A stretch of 64,000 bases of DNA, taken from contig JARWMV010000003.1 of assembly GCA_030998015.1 (NCBI GenBank), positions 62,001 to 126,000 of the forward strand, in the 5' to 3' direction. The notes below the pieces were generated by a model that searched no databases, was not told where the DNA came from, and worked only from the letters and a program-made list of their open reading frames with translations. Position numbers and translations under genes: made by a program. Shown piece by piece: positions 49,201 to 58,250 of this stretch; the first letter of the stretch is position 1, and each line of letters opens with the position of its first letter. The DNA comes from Ceratorhiza oryzae-sativae. Its lineage: Eukaryota; Basidiomycota; Agaricomycetes; Cantharellales; Ceratobasidiaceae.

Positions 49201-50345
49201 CAATCATAGAAATGGATAAGCTCTTTTACATGAAGTTGCATGATGCTTAGTATACTTGCCGGATTGGCTGTTGGTTATGAACCTGTGCTTATATCTTGCT
49301 GTGGCTGCTCCAGCTGCTCTTGCTTGCTGAACTCCTGTATGTTACATGGTAATTCTTGCTATTCTGGCTTCCTGCATTCCTACGTAGGTGCTTGTTCTTG
49401 CTATTCTGGCTTCCTGCGTTCCTGCATGTGACAGAATTCTTGCATTCTGGCAGGTGCTGGAATTCCATATGGAATCTGGCTTCTGGCAGCCGGAGATGGA
49501 GCTGGAGCCGGAATCGCAAAAATGCACCAGAATCCATATGCAGGAGACAGACTCCTGCATATTTCTGGCACAACATCTCTAAATCTTGTGAAACGTGTCA
49601 AAGAAGCAAAGGACACAAACAAGGCATTCCCCTGAAGCCCTTACCAATCCCATGGTTTCCATGGGCAGATGTCGCATATGATTTCATCATCAAATTACCT
49701 GTCTCAAAGGGGAACGACAGCATCTTGACAGTTGTAGATTGCTTCTCCTGGCAGGCCCATTTTGTACCATGTCTGGAGAGCACCAATGCAGAAGAACTGG
49801 CAGAAATATTCATAAGGGAGGTATGGAGACATCATGGGACCCCAGAAACCACTGTCTCAGACTGAGGGCCAACCTTTAACAGCCAATTCCTAAAAGCCCT
49901 ATACAAGGGAATTGGGACAAAGCCCAGATTCTCCACCACCTTCCATCCAGAAACAGATGGACTGTTGGAAAGAACAAATCAATGGGTAGAAGGGTTCTTA
50001 AGAACCTTCTGCAATTATAGACAAGATGATTGGGTAAAATGGTTACCCATTGCTGAATTCTGCCATAACAACCACGTAAATGCTACAACAGGACAAACCC
50101 CATTTGAAATGGTATATGGAAAAAACCCAAGATGGGTTGTCCAAGAGGGAGAAGAACTGTCTGAGGCACCTGCTGCAGACAACATGCATAATCAAATGGA
50201 AAAAGTATGGGATGAGGCAAGAGCCTCAATGGAATTACACCAACAAATGGAAAAGAAAGGGAGGGAATTCAAGGTAGGAGACAAGGTTTGGCTGCTCCTA
50301 ACAAACCTCTCATCCAAGAGACCCTCCAAGAAATTGGACAACTGA

Positions 50346-50762
50346 AAAGGGGGCCCTTTTGAAATCACAGAAAAGATCTCATCCCATGCGTATCACCTGG
50401 GCCTACCTAAAACCATATGTGTACACAATGTATTCCATGTAAATCTCCTCTCACCATTCACAGGAGATAAAGGCTTCCAAAGAAGGCAGGCCAAACCACC
50501 ACCAATCATAATGGAAGAAGGAGAGGAGGAGTATGAGGTGGACCACATTGCAAATTATGAATGGTGGAATGGCAAGCTGTTTTACCAAATCAGATGGAAG
50601 GGCTATGACCCAATAGAAGACACAATGGAACGTGCCAGCAAGTTTGCTGACATGAAAGAGGTTCTAAATGACTTGCAAAGGCACTTACCAGATGCACCAA
50701 TGCCAGTCAAGATGAGTCAGCACTCAGGTGACTTGAAAGGCAGGCCAAAGAGAACCAAATGA
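50346..50762 (+). pseudogene. Integrase C-terminus and chromodomain
   Basis: GGPFEITEKISSHAYHLGLP leads to EYEVDHIANYEWWNGKLFYQ, IRWKGYDPIEDT and MERASKF: a typical chromodomain with its aromatic positions. It marks the element as a chromovirus; such domains steer integration to marked chromatin (family knowledge). The pol frame ends at the TGA overlapping the next start (ATGA). Confidence 0.85.
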
Positions 50763-51688
50763 GGACCTGGAAAGCTTTAAAAAGAGCCATCCAGGATACC
50801 CAAGAAAGGTCAGAGCCTGCTCTACCACCTCACTTGCACCACAATACACCTGCAAAACCCCAAAACATGCCTTTCATCACTCACCCAGTCACACATCCCA
50901 ACCATTACACACCACTTGCTGAAAATCAGGTGGCCCCACTTTGGCAGCCACCCACCACTAGGCAGCCAGCACCCTACCCTGGCAGGGAAAATTGTCCTAA
51001 ACCAGGGATGTACTGCTCCAGCATGGAAGATGCCCAGAGGTATGCTGAGCAACTGTTGCCAGGGGCTAACCTAGTGTACATCCCAAAGAAGTTAAGGGAT
51101 GAAAGGAACTGGATCGACAATGACAAGTACCTGGATCCCAGGTTAGGGGTCCTGATATGGCATGGAAGCCAGAAGCCAACAACAAGAAACACCTTGCTAA
51201 GAACACTGATGTATGTTGTTGACAATATCATGGGACCAACAGTCAACATGGTGGCCAAGGCAGTGAGACAACAGAGGAGGGCCGCAGGCCAAATGGCAGA
51301 TGGGGGGGACTGGGAGGTGGAGTGCTGGGCCAAGGCATTGTTGGAAGAATGGAAGTTGACACCAGCCACACCATATGTGGGACTGCTCGAAGCAACTACC
51401 ACTGATGAGATGTTTACTGCTATCAGGACAAAGCAGGCAAACATGAGTGACTTCCAAAATTGGGTGAAGGTGCACCCAAACAAAAACACCAATTACAACA
51501 CCAATATGATGAGCCTTACATCAAGCCTAGAATCACTGGTTGTGGCTGAGGAAGAAGCCAAGCCAGTGATAAAGGAACCCACCCTGGACCCAGCTGTGGA
51601 GGAAGCCAAACAGGACTGGGACCAGTGGGAAAACAAGCTTGTCGAAGCTCTGGAGGAGGTGCCACTGTTGGAACCAGCCCCCATATGA
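50759..51688 (+). CDS. Extra ORF of the chromovirus, 309 aa, unknown
   Basis: Open throughout, unlike gag-pol. The ATG overlaps the pol stop codon by ATGA, a layout compatible with stop-restart translation. The N-terminal ~90 residues are Pro/His-rich (PPHLHHNTPAKPQNMP). The middle has GVLIWHGSQKPTTRNTLLRT and NIMGPTVNMVAKAVRQQRRA. The C-terminus is acidic (EEAKPVIKEPTLDPAVEEAK). There is no signal peptide or membrane helix, so it is not envelope-like, and no nucleic-acid enzyme motif. It may be a structural or accessory protein of the cargo region. I do not recognise it. Confidence 0.55.
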   Translation: MRTWKALKRAIQDTQERSEPALPPHLHHNTPAKPQNMPFITHPVTHPNHYTPLAENQVAPLWQPPTTRQPAPYPGRENCPKPGMYCSSMEDAQRYAEQLLPGANLVYIPKKLRDERNWIDNDKYLDPRLGVLIWHGSQKPTTRNTLLRTLMYVVDNIMGPTVNMVAKAVRQQRRAAGQMADGGDWEVECWAKALLEEWKLTPATPYVGLLEATTTDEMFTAIRTKQANMSDFQNWVKVHPNKNTNYNTNMMSLTSSLESLVVAEEEAKPVIKEPTLDPAVEEAKQDWDQWENKLVEALEEVPLLEPAPI

Positions 51689-51774
51689 CCAAGGTGCCTC
51701 TCACGGATTCTTTCTCAAATGTATAAGAGTTTTATTTTATTTTTTACATATCAAACCTAATACATTTTTGCTCT

Positions 51775-52306
51775 CTATTTACATTTGCCCTTGAGGGGCC
51801 AGGTATAGGGTTTCTTGCCCTTTTTATCCTTCTTAGTTGTCTGAACAACTGACCAGGTAGTGGGCCACAGCCAAGGGGCCTCCCCCCCTGGGAAGTCGGC
51901 CATGTAGTTCTGGAAACACCCAGAACTGGACACCACAAAAGGTGAAGCCTCTTCAAACAAGGGAGCAGAGCCCTCCTCGAAGAATTCAGCAAGAGCGGCC
52001 TGGTGAGACCACTCCTCAAAGGACTTGTAGTCCTGATCAACAAGCGCCCAGACACGCTCAAGGGTGGCCTCATGGGCCCAACCATTGAGGAGGATGCACT
52101 CTTCTACAGAGCAAGTTAGCAATGTGAGAACAACAAAGAACAAGCACACATACCTGGCACCCCACAGAAGAACCAATCCCCAACACCTTCATAGAAGTCT
52201 TCAAGGGAGGTGTCGCACACGGCATTGCAGTAGGCACAGTACTCCCCCTCAGGGGGAGACCAGCAGGTGCAGTCAAGGGGATTGTAGTTAAGGGAAATAA
52301 CGCGCA
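51775..52306 (-). CDS. Antisense spliced gene inside the chromovirus, unknown
   Basis: Starts at 52306 (MRVISLNYNPLDCTCWSPPE) and is joined across an intron of about 50 nt (GTATGTG donor, GCTAAC branch-like site, CTGTAG acceptor; about 52104-52153). It ends at 51775 with a basic tail (KKDKKGKKPYTWPLKGKCK). The first exon carries a compact cysteine cluster (C-T-C, C-A-Y-C, C), possibly zinc-binding. The second is acidic and Trp/Phe-rich (ERVWALVDQDYKSFEEW). An intron on the strand opposite to the retrotransposon RNA means it must have its own promoter. Coding is supported by openness plus clean splice signals; function is unknown. Confidence 0.45.
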
Positions 52307-52694
52307 TAGTAAAGATGGGATGAGGAAGGAAAACAACAAAAACACAAACATTAAAAAATCACAGTGCAACACAATAACTTGCACAAACATCAAAACAAAG
52401 TCTGGTCAGGTGACACCAACGGACATGTGACCATCTGCCAGAAAACAAACAACAAAGCACAGGAATCACATGACCTAGCCTAGTCACGTGAATATACGCT
52501 ATCCCCTAACTACCAGAGGGGTTGGAGAGGGGGCACCAACCAAAGTGGAGGAGTGGAGGCCCCGAGTGTAGCGAGGAATAAGGCCAACACAGGGGAACAC
52601 AGGAAGGGCACCCCTTGGAGATGTGTCATAACCAGCACAAGCCTACATCAGGAAACCATGTGATCACAACAACCAGAAAGGGTATATCTAGGGG
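52307..52694. promoter_or_regulatory. Divergent intergenic region with two short hairpins
   Basis: Lies between the outward-reading antisense gene and the Rep-like gene. CCCCT...AGGGG (52503-52521) and GGTTGG...CCAACC (52520-52541) form adjoining short stems. No TAATATTAC-type nonanucleotide was seen. It may act as a two-way promoter. Confidence 0.35.
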
Positions 52695-54056
52695 ATGCCT
52701 TTGGGGGCAAAAGGGGCTATCATCTCATGCCCTCCCCACAAGACGCATCCACCTCAAAAAACACCAACGATGCTAAGTGAAGATGGCTTGAACATGGGAA
52801 CACCCCAGCCAAACGAATCAAGCTCAGGGTGGAGGTCGCCATCACCATTGCTGGCACCCTCAGAATCAAGCCAAGCCCCCTCACCTGCTTCTACACAGCT
52901 TACACTGATGGATCACAGGTCCAAAGAGCCAACCAAAACCACACAGGCCCCCTGATTCCATGTCCAGACCAGGGCAGTGCTGCTGACCTGGTCAAAGCTA
53001 CACAATCAGCCCTCAAGTGGGCTCGCTGCCCAATACAAGGTGTTCTCCCACCACTGGCCCAATCACTGGGCAACCTTACCTGTGGTCAAACAGCACAACC
53101 TGGAGGAGCTGAACTACAACCCAACCTGGCCCCTGCATGTCCATGCCCTTTCCATCAGTCAGGAACAGAAGGGCGGGTGGAACACCCAGAACGCAGGGTT
53201 CTGGGACTTCAAGGGGCAACACCCCAACATACAGCCCAAAGACCTCAAGGACAGGCCAGGAGGCAACCCAGCAAGGGACACCTTCAACTATCTCTGGAAG
53301 GACGTTGGAGCTAATGGCAAGGAGATAGAGGATTTGATGGCAGGGGACCTGACCTTGGAAAGGTTGGAGGAGATCTTGGTGAAGGGAAAGGGTGGAAAAC
53401 AGTCAAGGATGGAGGCAGACTTGGAGGATGGGATGGAGATTGTTGCCTTGGCGATGAAACAGGAGTACTACCAGGTGTTCAAGCACCTCCACCCCCTCCA
53501 GATGGTGACAACATGGAACTTGGTACAAGCATATGCCAAGTACACATACAAGGAAGACCAGGGTTGCATGCCTGCAATCCCTGTGGAGTTAGAGGTCCTG
53601 GAAGACCAGGAGCACATCGACCAAGCAGACAGATGGTTTGCTGAGGAAGTTGAGAAGAGGGGAAGAGGGGTGCACCATTGCATCCTGGTGATAGAAGGAG
53701 AAACTGGAACGGGGAAAACAGCGTATGCACGATCCAAGGGCTGCCACAGCCAGATGTGCAATGTGTGGAATGTGGGCAACTTGTTGGAAGAGGCCAACAT
53801 TTGGATCCTGGACGACATGGTCCAGTCAAACGGGAAGTACTCGCTCAAGGCCCTGAGCCAGTACAAGGCGGACTTCACAGGCAGGTACACGCACATGAAA
53901 TCGATGAAGGTATGGCCAACAGTTATTCTGGGAAATAGCTGGTCAGCAATCATGAAGTGTTGGTTGGACATAGAGGGGGAAGAAGGGGACTTATGGGTAT
54001 CAAGAAATGTAGAATGGGTGTACGCAGGAGGAAAACCATTCTTTGTATTCCCTTAG
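52695..54056 (+). pseudogene. Geminivirus/CRESS-DNA-like Rep (HUH endonuclease + SF3 helicase) gene
   Basis: One frame of 454 codons with a single break, a TGA at 52953-52955. The first ~86 codons are Pro/Ser/Thr-rich with no domain. After the break, motif I (LLTW, near 52980), motif II with the HVH pair (near 53136), a HPNIQPKD block (near 53222), and motif III (YLWK, near 53288) form an HUH nicking domain. The SF3 part has Walker A (GETGTGKT, near 53698), Walker B (ILDD, near 53808) and motif C (VILGN, near 53925). This order is that of geminivirus-type Rep, which starts rolling-circle replication of small ssDNA genomes (family knowledge). The TGA may be a decayed Arg CGA (inference). Position inside a retrotransposon is the odd part. 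A retained function is not shown. Confidence 0.75.
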
Positions 54057-54173
54057 AATAATCTACTGTATTGTACAACTTCTGCTATGTCCATCCAAAC
54101 AGTTGGGGCATTCTGAGAAGAAGCAGACAAATCCTCACCCCTAAATAACCTCCACAACAAAGAAAAGAAAAAC

Positions 54174-54300
54174 AATCTCATGTAATGAAGAGGTTAAGGG
54201 GTCTAGCCTGACTCAGCCTGACCTCATCGAACAATACCAAATCAGCTGAAAGGTTGTTGGTTTGAGTCCAGCGCCCTTAACCTCCTTGGTGCATGAGATT
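54174..54300 (+). other. Long hairpin with tRNA-like arms after the Rep gene
   Basis: Outer stem AATCTCATG/CATGAGATT (54174-54182, 54292-54300) and inner 11-bp stem GAGGTTAAGGG/CCCTTAACCTC (54190-54200, 54274-54284). Inside, GTTGG-TTTGAGT-CCAGC (54256-54272) looks like a T-arm with a B-box, and TAGCCTGACT resembles an A-box. The D and anticodon arms are poor, so it is a tRNA-derived or tRNA-mimicking sequence, not a working tRNA. Confidence 0.45.
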
Positions 54301-54349
54301 CCTTTTGCATAAGGATCTAAACCATGTCTTGAGGTCCCCCAAGACATGT

Positions 54350-54365
54350 CCAAAGGGGGGGATAA
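54350..54365 (+). promoter_or_regulatory. Polypurine tract before the 3' LTR
   Basis: CCAAAGGGGGGGATAA directly precedes the LTR TG. It is preceded by a perfect CATGTCTTG/CAAGACATG hairpin (54323-54348). The tract would prime plus-strand DNA synthesis. Confidence 0.7.
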
Positions 54366-54921
54366 TGTTATGACCTGTCAAATGGACATAACAAAATAAC
54401 CAAATATTTTTATGGATTTATGGCATTTTTCCTAAGCAGAATAAGCCATAAACAAGGTCACGTGACCTCAGCGCTTATCCAGCGCTTACAGTGGTTACCC
54501 TGAACTCACTCCAGCATTTCTCTCCCTTGTTACTTGGAGTGAGGAGCGAGTTGTCATGTGATCTCAGTGCTTACAGCAGGATCACATGACCTCAGCACTT
54601 ACCCCTTGGACCTTGCGCAGCTCTATAAGATTCGGAGCTGCACAAACTTAAGACAAACAATTACCTAACCCATAGTACTGTACATAACCTGCACCTACCA
54701 CAGATTATGCTTAGATAATACATCTGCAGCCACTGCAGCCACAGGCATATATAAGAGGGATAAAGCAAGACTGGACACCTCAGCTTGCTTTATCTCATCA
54801 ACCACCATAGACCATAGCAAACACTGTAACTAGAACACTCAATACATACCTCATAGCACCAAACTGTCAACGCAGCCACTACTTAAGTGCTTTGCAAGGA
54901 AGCATCCAGAGGGTCATGACA
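54366..54921 (+). repeat. 3' LTR of the chromovirus
   Basis: 556 bp, starts TGTTATGACC and ends GGTCATGACA, with one copy of the ~110-bp internal unit. Otherwise collinear with the 5' LTR. Confidence 0.9.
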
Positions 54922-55847
54922 ATTGTGCTCCTACTCACTAACATGCAGAATGCCAGGTCTGTCATCACTCATGCTGTTGCTCAAAGTGTGGTTTTAACCT
55001 TTATCTGAACTGATGCACCCATGACCCTTGAGGATTCCACATTCAAGTGCTCTTGATCTTATGTGGCTCAGCTCTTATGTGACAAACTTGACTGGTCTTG
55101 GTGTGCAGTAACTCATGCTGATCAGATGCTCCCAGACAACTGGCTTGAACAATGTCTTGACTTTGGCTATTGACTAACTTGGCATATTGCTATGAACAAC
55201 ATCCCACCCAAGCTCATTATTAATGCTGATCAGACTGGAGTCTCATATCTTGGCATGGGATCTAGAACTTGGGAGTTGAAAGGGGTTTCACAGGTTTCTG
55301 CTGTCAGTCATGGTGAGAAACATCAGTTTACCCTGATGGTGGCTGTGGCTGCAGCTGGGAAACTTTTACCATTTCAAGCAATTTTTAAGGGCAAGACCAG
55401 CAATTCTCTACCATGTGCAAGCATATGGAAGCCTTGTGAACAAGCTGGCTTTTTATTCACACCAGGGGAGCCAAAACACTGGAGCACTATTGACCCCATG
55501 AAGGCAGTAAGTTATCTAATCTTATCTTGTATCTCCAGTTATCTTAACCCTTTGATAGTGGGTCAATGATGTTCTCAATCCATATCTTCAGAGTGAACAC
55601 CAACACTTGGGTCTACACTCAGATCAGAAGGCTATTTTGACCTTGGACTGTTGGGCAGTCCATTGGGGGGTGCCTTTCCAGGACTGGATGAAGCAAAAGC
55701 ATCCCTCAATCATTTTGCTCTTTGTTCCTGGTGACTGTGAGTGTTAAAATCTTTGACATTGTAGACAAGTGATTATGAATTTGGACTCTGAATTCAGGTA
55801 CCTTGGTTGCTCAACCATGCAACACTTGCATCAATCATGTGCTCAAG

Positions 55848-57895
55848 TGTTACAGGTCAGGGTACACTTGGATATCTAGAGCTTAAGCAAAAGTAGATAT
55901 GTTAGTATACACTAATCATACTGAATACTTCTTAGACTAGAGTAAGAAGGCTCAAAGTAGTTGCAATGCAATCAAGTAACACTCAAGGTAGTCTTAATCT
56001 TTCACAGTGTAAACTGAATAATTTATAGGTATAAAGAGCAAGACTACTATGGTCAGGTTCCCTTAGATATCTTAAATGTAGTTCAGCCCTAGTTGCTTGG
56101 ACTAACTGATACTAATCTTAATACTAGACTTTAAGTGATAGCTTATCGGATAGATGGTGGGCTGCCTAATGCATGTACTTCCTCAGCTACAGGTACTTAG
56201 ATTTCCTCTAATAGCTGGTACTTAATGTCATGCTCAATCAGGCAATATTGTATCCTTATATATCTCTGTATATAAGATACAATGAATCAGACAGTATATA
56301 ACTAATATGGTACTTTATTCCTCAGTACTAGTTATATAAGAAATCACACACAGACAAGAGAAAAATAGAAAGAGAAAAGAAACCAATAACCAGTCTGGGT
56401 TGAGTAGAGGAGGGTGGTCTGGAAGGGCCTCAGAGGAGGTCCTTTTATACCCTGAGGAGGGCATTACAGAGCCAAATAGATGCATGCATGCCAGTGCAAT
56501 CATCAAAAGAGGGTACTGCTGTACTTGGGGTACACCCTAGCCCAGGATAGGATATGAGAGTAAAGACACATCAGGAAAACGAGCCGCGTCTAATTAGCTC
56601 TAAACAGCGCGTTGAGCTGGTCGAGGGCCCCGAAATGAAACCTGCAATCGTTAGCGCTCTTGAGAGCTCGTAAGAGCTCGACCAGCATGGGGTAGAATCG
56701 GACTCCGATATCAGTTAGTTGGCAATTGAGTGATATTGGCTTACCCTGGCAGATAACGCCAACAGTGGTCATAAATGGAACATTTTATAGATACAGTTCA
56801 TACATGCGTGATATCGCAGCCTTGTCTATCGGCAGATTAATCATGGCTGTGCATGCCTCCACATGCCACACCTACTGCACTTGTTCGCTAGAGTGGGGCC
56901 GACTTGATCTGTTGGCCTGAACATAGCCATTCCGCCCATGTGAAGTCACCCACGGAGGTGGTGGCAATGTTTACTTGGTCGCCCATCTTGTACACGGGGG
57001 TAGTTTTGCTTTGCGCATCTACTGGCACTAAAGCCATTCAAAACGCCCCGCTAGTTCCAGATATTGATGAATAATGCAAATAACTTTATTCACTGCCACA
57101 AAATCACTAGCCAATAGGAGACTTCGACACGCATATATGGATATCACTCAATTTCCAACTAACTGATATCGGAGTCCGATTCTACCCCATGCCGGTCGAG
57201 CTCTTATGAGCTCTCAAGAGCGCTAGCGATTGCAGGTTTCATTTCGGGGCCCTCGACCAGCTCAACGCGCTGTTTAGAGCTAATGAGACGCGGCTTGTTT
57301 TCCTGATGCAGGGTGTGGATCGAAGGCATTGATGCATCTGAGACCTGCTATTGGCTTGTAGATCATATTATCATAGTATATACATGTAATGAACGGAGGC
57401 TACATCTCAGTGAGTCATAAAGTGAGTCAGAGAAGCTTCTGGATCAATTTGGAAGGCTCTCCTGACTCATTGGAGTCATTAGATCTTGATTGATGGTCCA
57501 GTAAGATTCTAATGATCTTCAGGCCATTCCGGCGTGAGGATCCAGTGGATCGCGACGATCTTCGGGCAGCAGATACCACCGAAGATTAGCTATCGATAGA
57601 GCATAAGATCGGTTTCATAGCGTAAGCGGTTGCCGAGATATGAGCAGCGCAATGTTCTAATCAATATCTCCTGATAAGAGGAAATATCGCAACCTTTATA
57701 TCTCTCTGAGTTCTTAAGATAAAATCACGATAAAATATGCGTTGGAAAGAGGAGATTTTGTACTATTTAATAGAACACAAATAGTACAAATTCAGATGCA
57801 TACAAATTCATTTAATTTCAAGAAAATTACAGAGGCATCACCTGAGGTTGGCAAAGCAGACTAAAATAATAGAAAAATGTTAGTGATCCATAACA
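55848..57895 (+). mobile_element. Solo LTR, family 3, copy 2, with a nested TIR element
   Basis: Starts TGTTACAGGTC, ends GATCCATAACA; target duplication TCAAG at 55843-55847 and 57896-57900. It is collinear with 33428-34736 apart from the 740-bp insertion. It splits the DDE_1 gene between NHVLK and HLVKS. Confidence 0.88.
56569..57308. mobile_element. 740-bp DNA element with 168-bp terminal inverted repeats
   Basis: Left arm 56569-56736 and right arm 57141-57308 are near-perfect inverted copies starting CATCAGGAAAAC. The uninterrupted family-3 LTR at 34141-34152 shows the empty site; CA appears on both sides, a possible 2-bp duplication. No transposase. The 404-bp core has a minus-strand stretch that reads like protein (PVYKMGDQVNIATTSVGDFT), perhaps a captured gene piece. 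Superfamily not assigned. Confidence 0.85.
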
Positions 57896-58250
57896 TCAAG
57901 CACTTGGTCAAATCCACATGTATTGAGCAGCTTTTGCAAGAGACTCAGCACCAGCTACAGCAGGGCATCCCAGCCTCAAAAGTGGAGATCAATAAAAAGC
58001 CCACTGTCCTTTGAGATGCAAGTGCAAAGTGGCTACTTGATGCATGGACCTGGTTCCAGGAACATCTGCAGGTAGTGCTTGACTCATGGTGTGACACTAA
58101 ATTTGGCAATTGGGACTTGTCATAAGAGATGCTGACTAGCCCTTGGTGTTGATTGATTGTCCATGAAAGGTCTCAGGAGGACCAAACCTTCAGCCTTGCT
58201 ATCTTGGCTCAAATTCCAAGTGATCTGGACTTTGTTGAGGATGACAGTCC

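Larger units (their letters stand above)
41151..49581 (-). mobile_element. hAT transposon (8.4 kb) inside the integrase gene
   Basis: Ends TAGAGATGTTGTGCCAGA and its reverse. 8-bp target duplication AATCTTGT at 41143-41150 and 49582-49589; removing the element rejoins the integrase zinc finger exactly. The 8-bp duplication, TAG-A-G tips and a transposase with a C-terminal dimerisation domain identify the hAT superfamily. The transposase is read on the minus strand and is itself interrupted at 44641-46083. Confidence 0.92.
40901..50345 (+). pseudogene. Integrase, split by the hAT transposon
   Basis: The first piece (to 41150) has the H..H half of the zinc finger: LLEECHDAPVAGHQGQAQTL, then DYYWPGMKAQVNQYVESC. 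The second piece (from 49590) resumes at ETCQRSKGHKQ, the second Cys. The DDE core follows: DFIIKLPVSKGNDSILTVVD, then ETTVSD at 49838-49861, GIGTKPRFSTTFHPETDGLL and ERTNQWVEGFLRTFCNYRQD. A TGA sits directly after the second catalytic Asp (49862-49864). After VGDKVWLLLTNL a further stop falls at 50343. Confidence 0.85.
36342..54921 (+). mobile_element. Ty3/gypsy chromovirus with extra genes (18.6 kb including a hAT insertion)
   Basis: LTRs at 36342-36992 and 54366-54921; 5-bp target duplication ATTGT at 36337-36341 and 54922-54926. Order: gag, protease, reverse transcriptase, RNase H, integrase (split by the hAT), chromodomain, 309-aa ORF, antisense gene, Rep-like gene, polypurine tract, LTR. 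Without the hAT it is about 10.1 kb, long for a chromovirus because of ~3.3 kb of extra genes. Gag-pol has many stops and frameshifts, so it cannot move by itself. Confidence 0.92.
35577..58180 (+). pseudogene. DDE_1 (pogo/jerky-like) transposase gene, split by nested insertions
   Basis: Remaining pieces: 35577-36341 (starts MPLITSYFSPATPKQAAEQA), 54927-55847 and 57896-about 58180. The central piece has the DDE_1 signatures LIINADQTGVSYLG (first Asp), SHGEKHQFTLMVAVAAAGKL and AILTLDCWAVH (second Asp), then FVPGDCTLVAQPCNTCINHV. Removing the LTR at 55848-57895 rejoins NHVLK to HLVKSTCIEQLLQET and then DASAKWLLDAWTWFQEHL, the normal C-terminal half. Short introns remain (for example after 55506). 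Several stops occur in the first piece, so the gene was already dead or is badly damaged. Introns and stops make its exact ends uncertain. Confidence 0.75.

Noticed and set aside
52307..52694. Geminivirus-type replication origin
   Set aside because: No TAATATTAC-like nonanucleotide seen in the loops; only short generic hairpins.
54174..54300. Functional tRNA gene
   Set aside because: T-arm and B-box are good but D-arm, anticodon arm and acceptor pairing are not those of a working tRNA.
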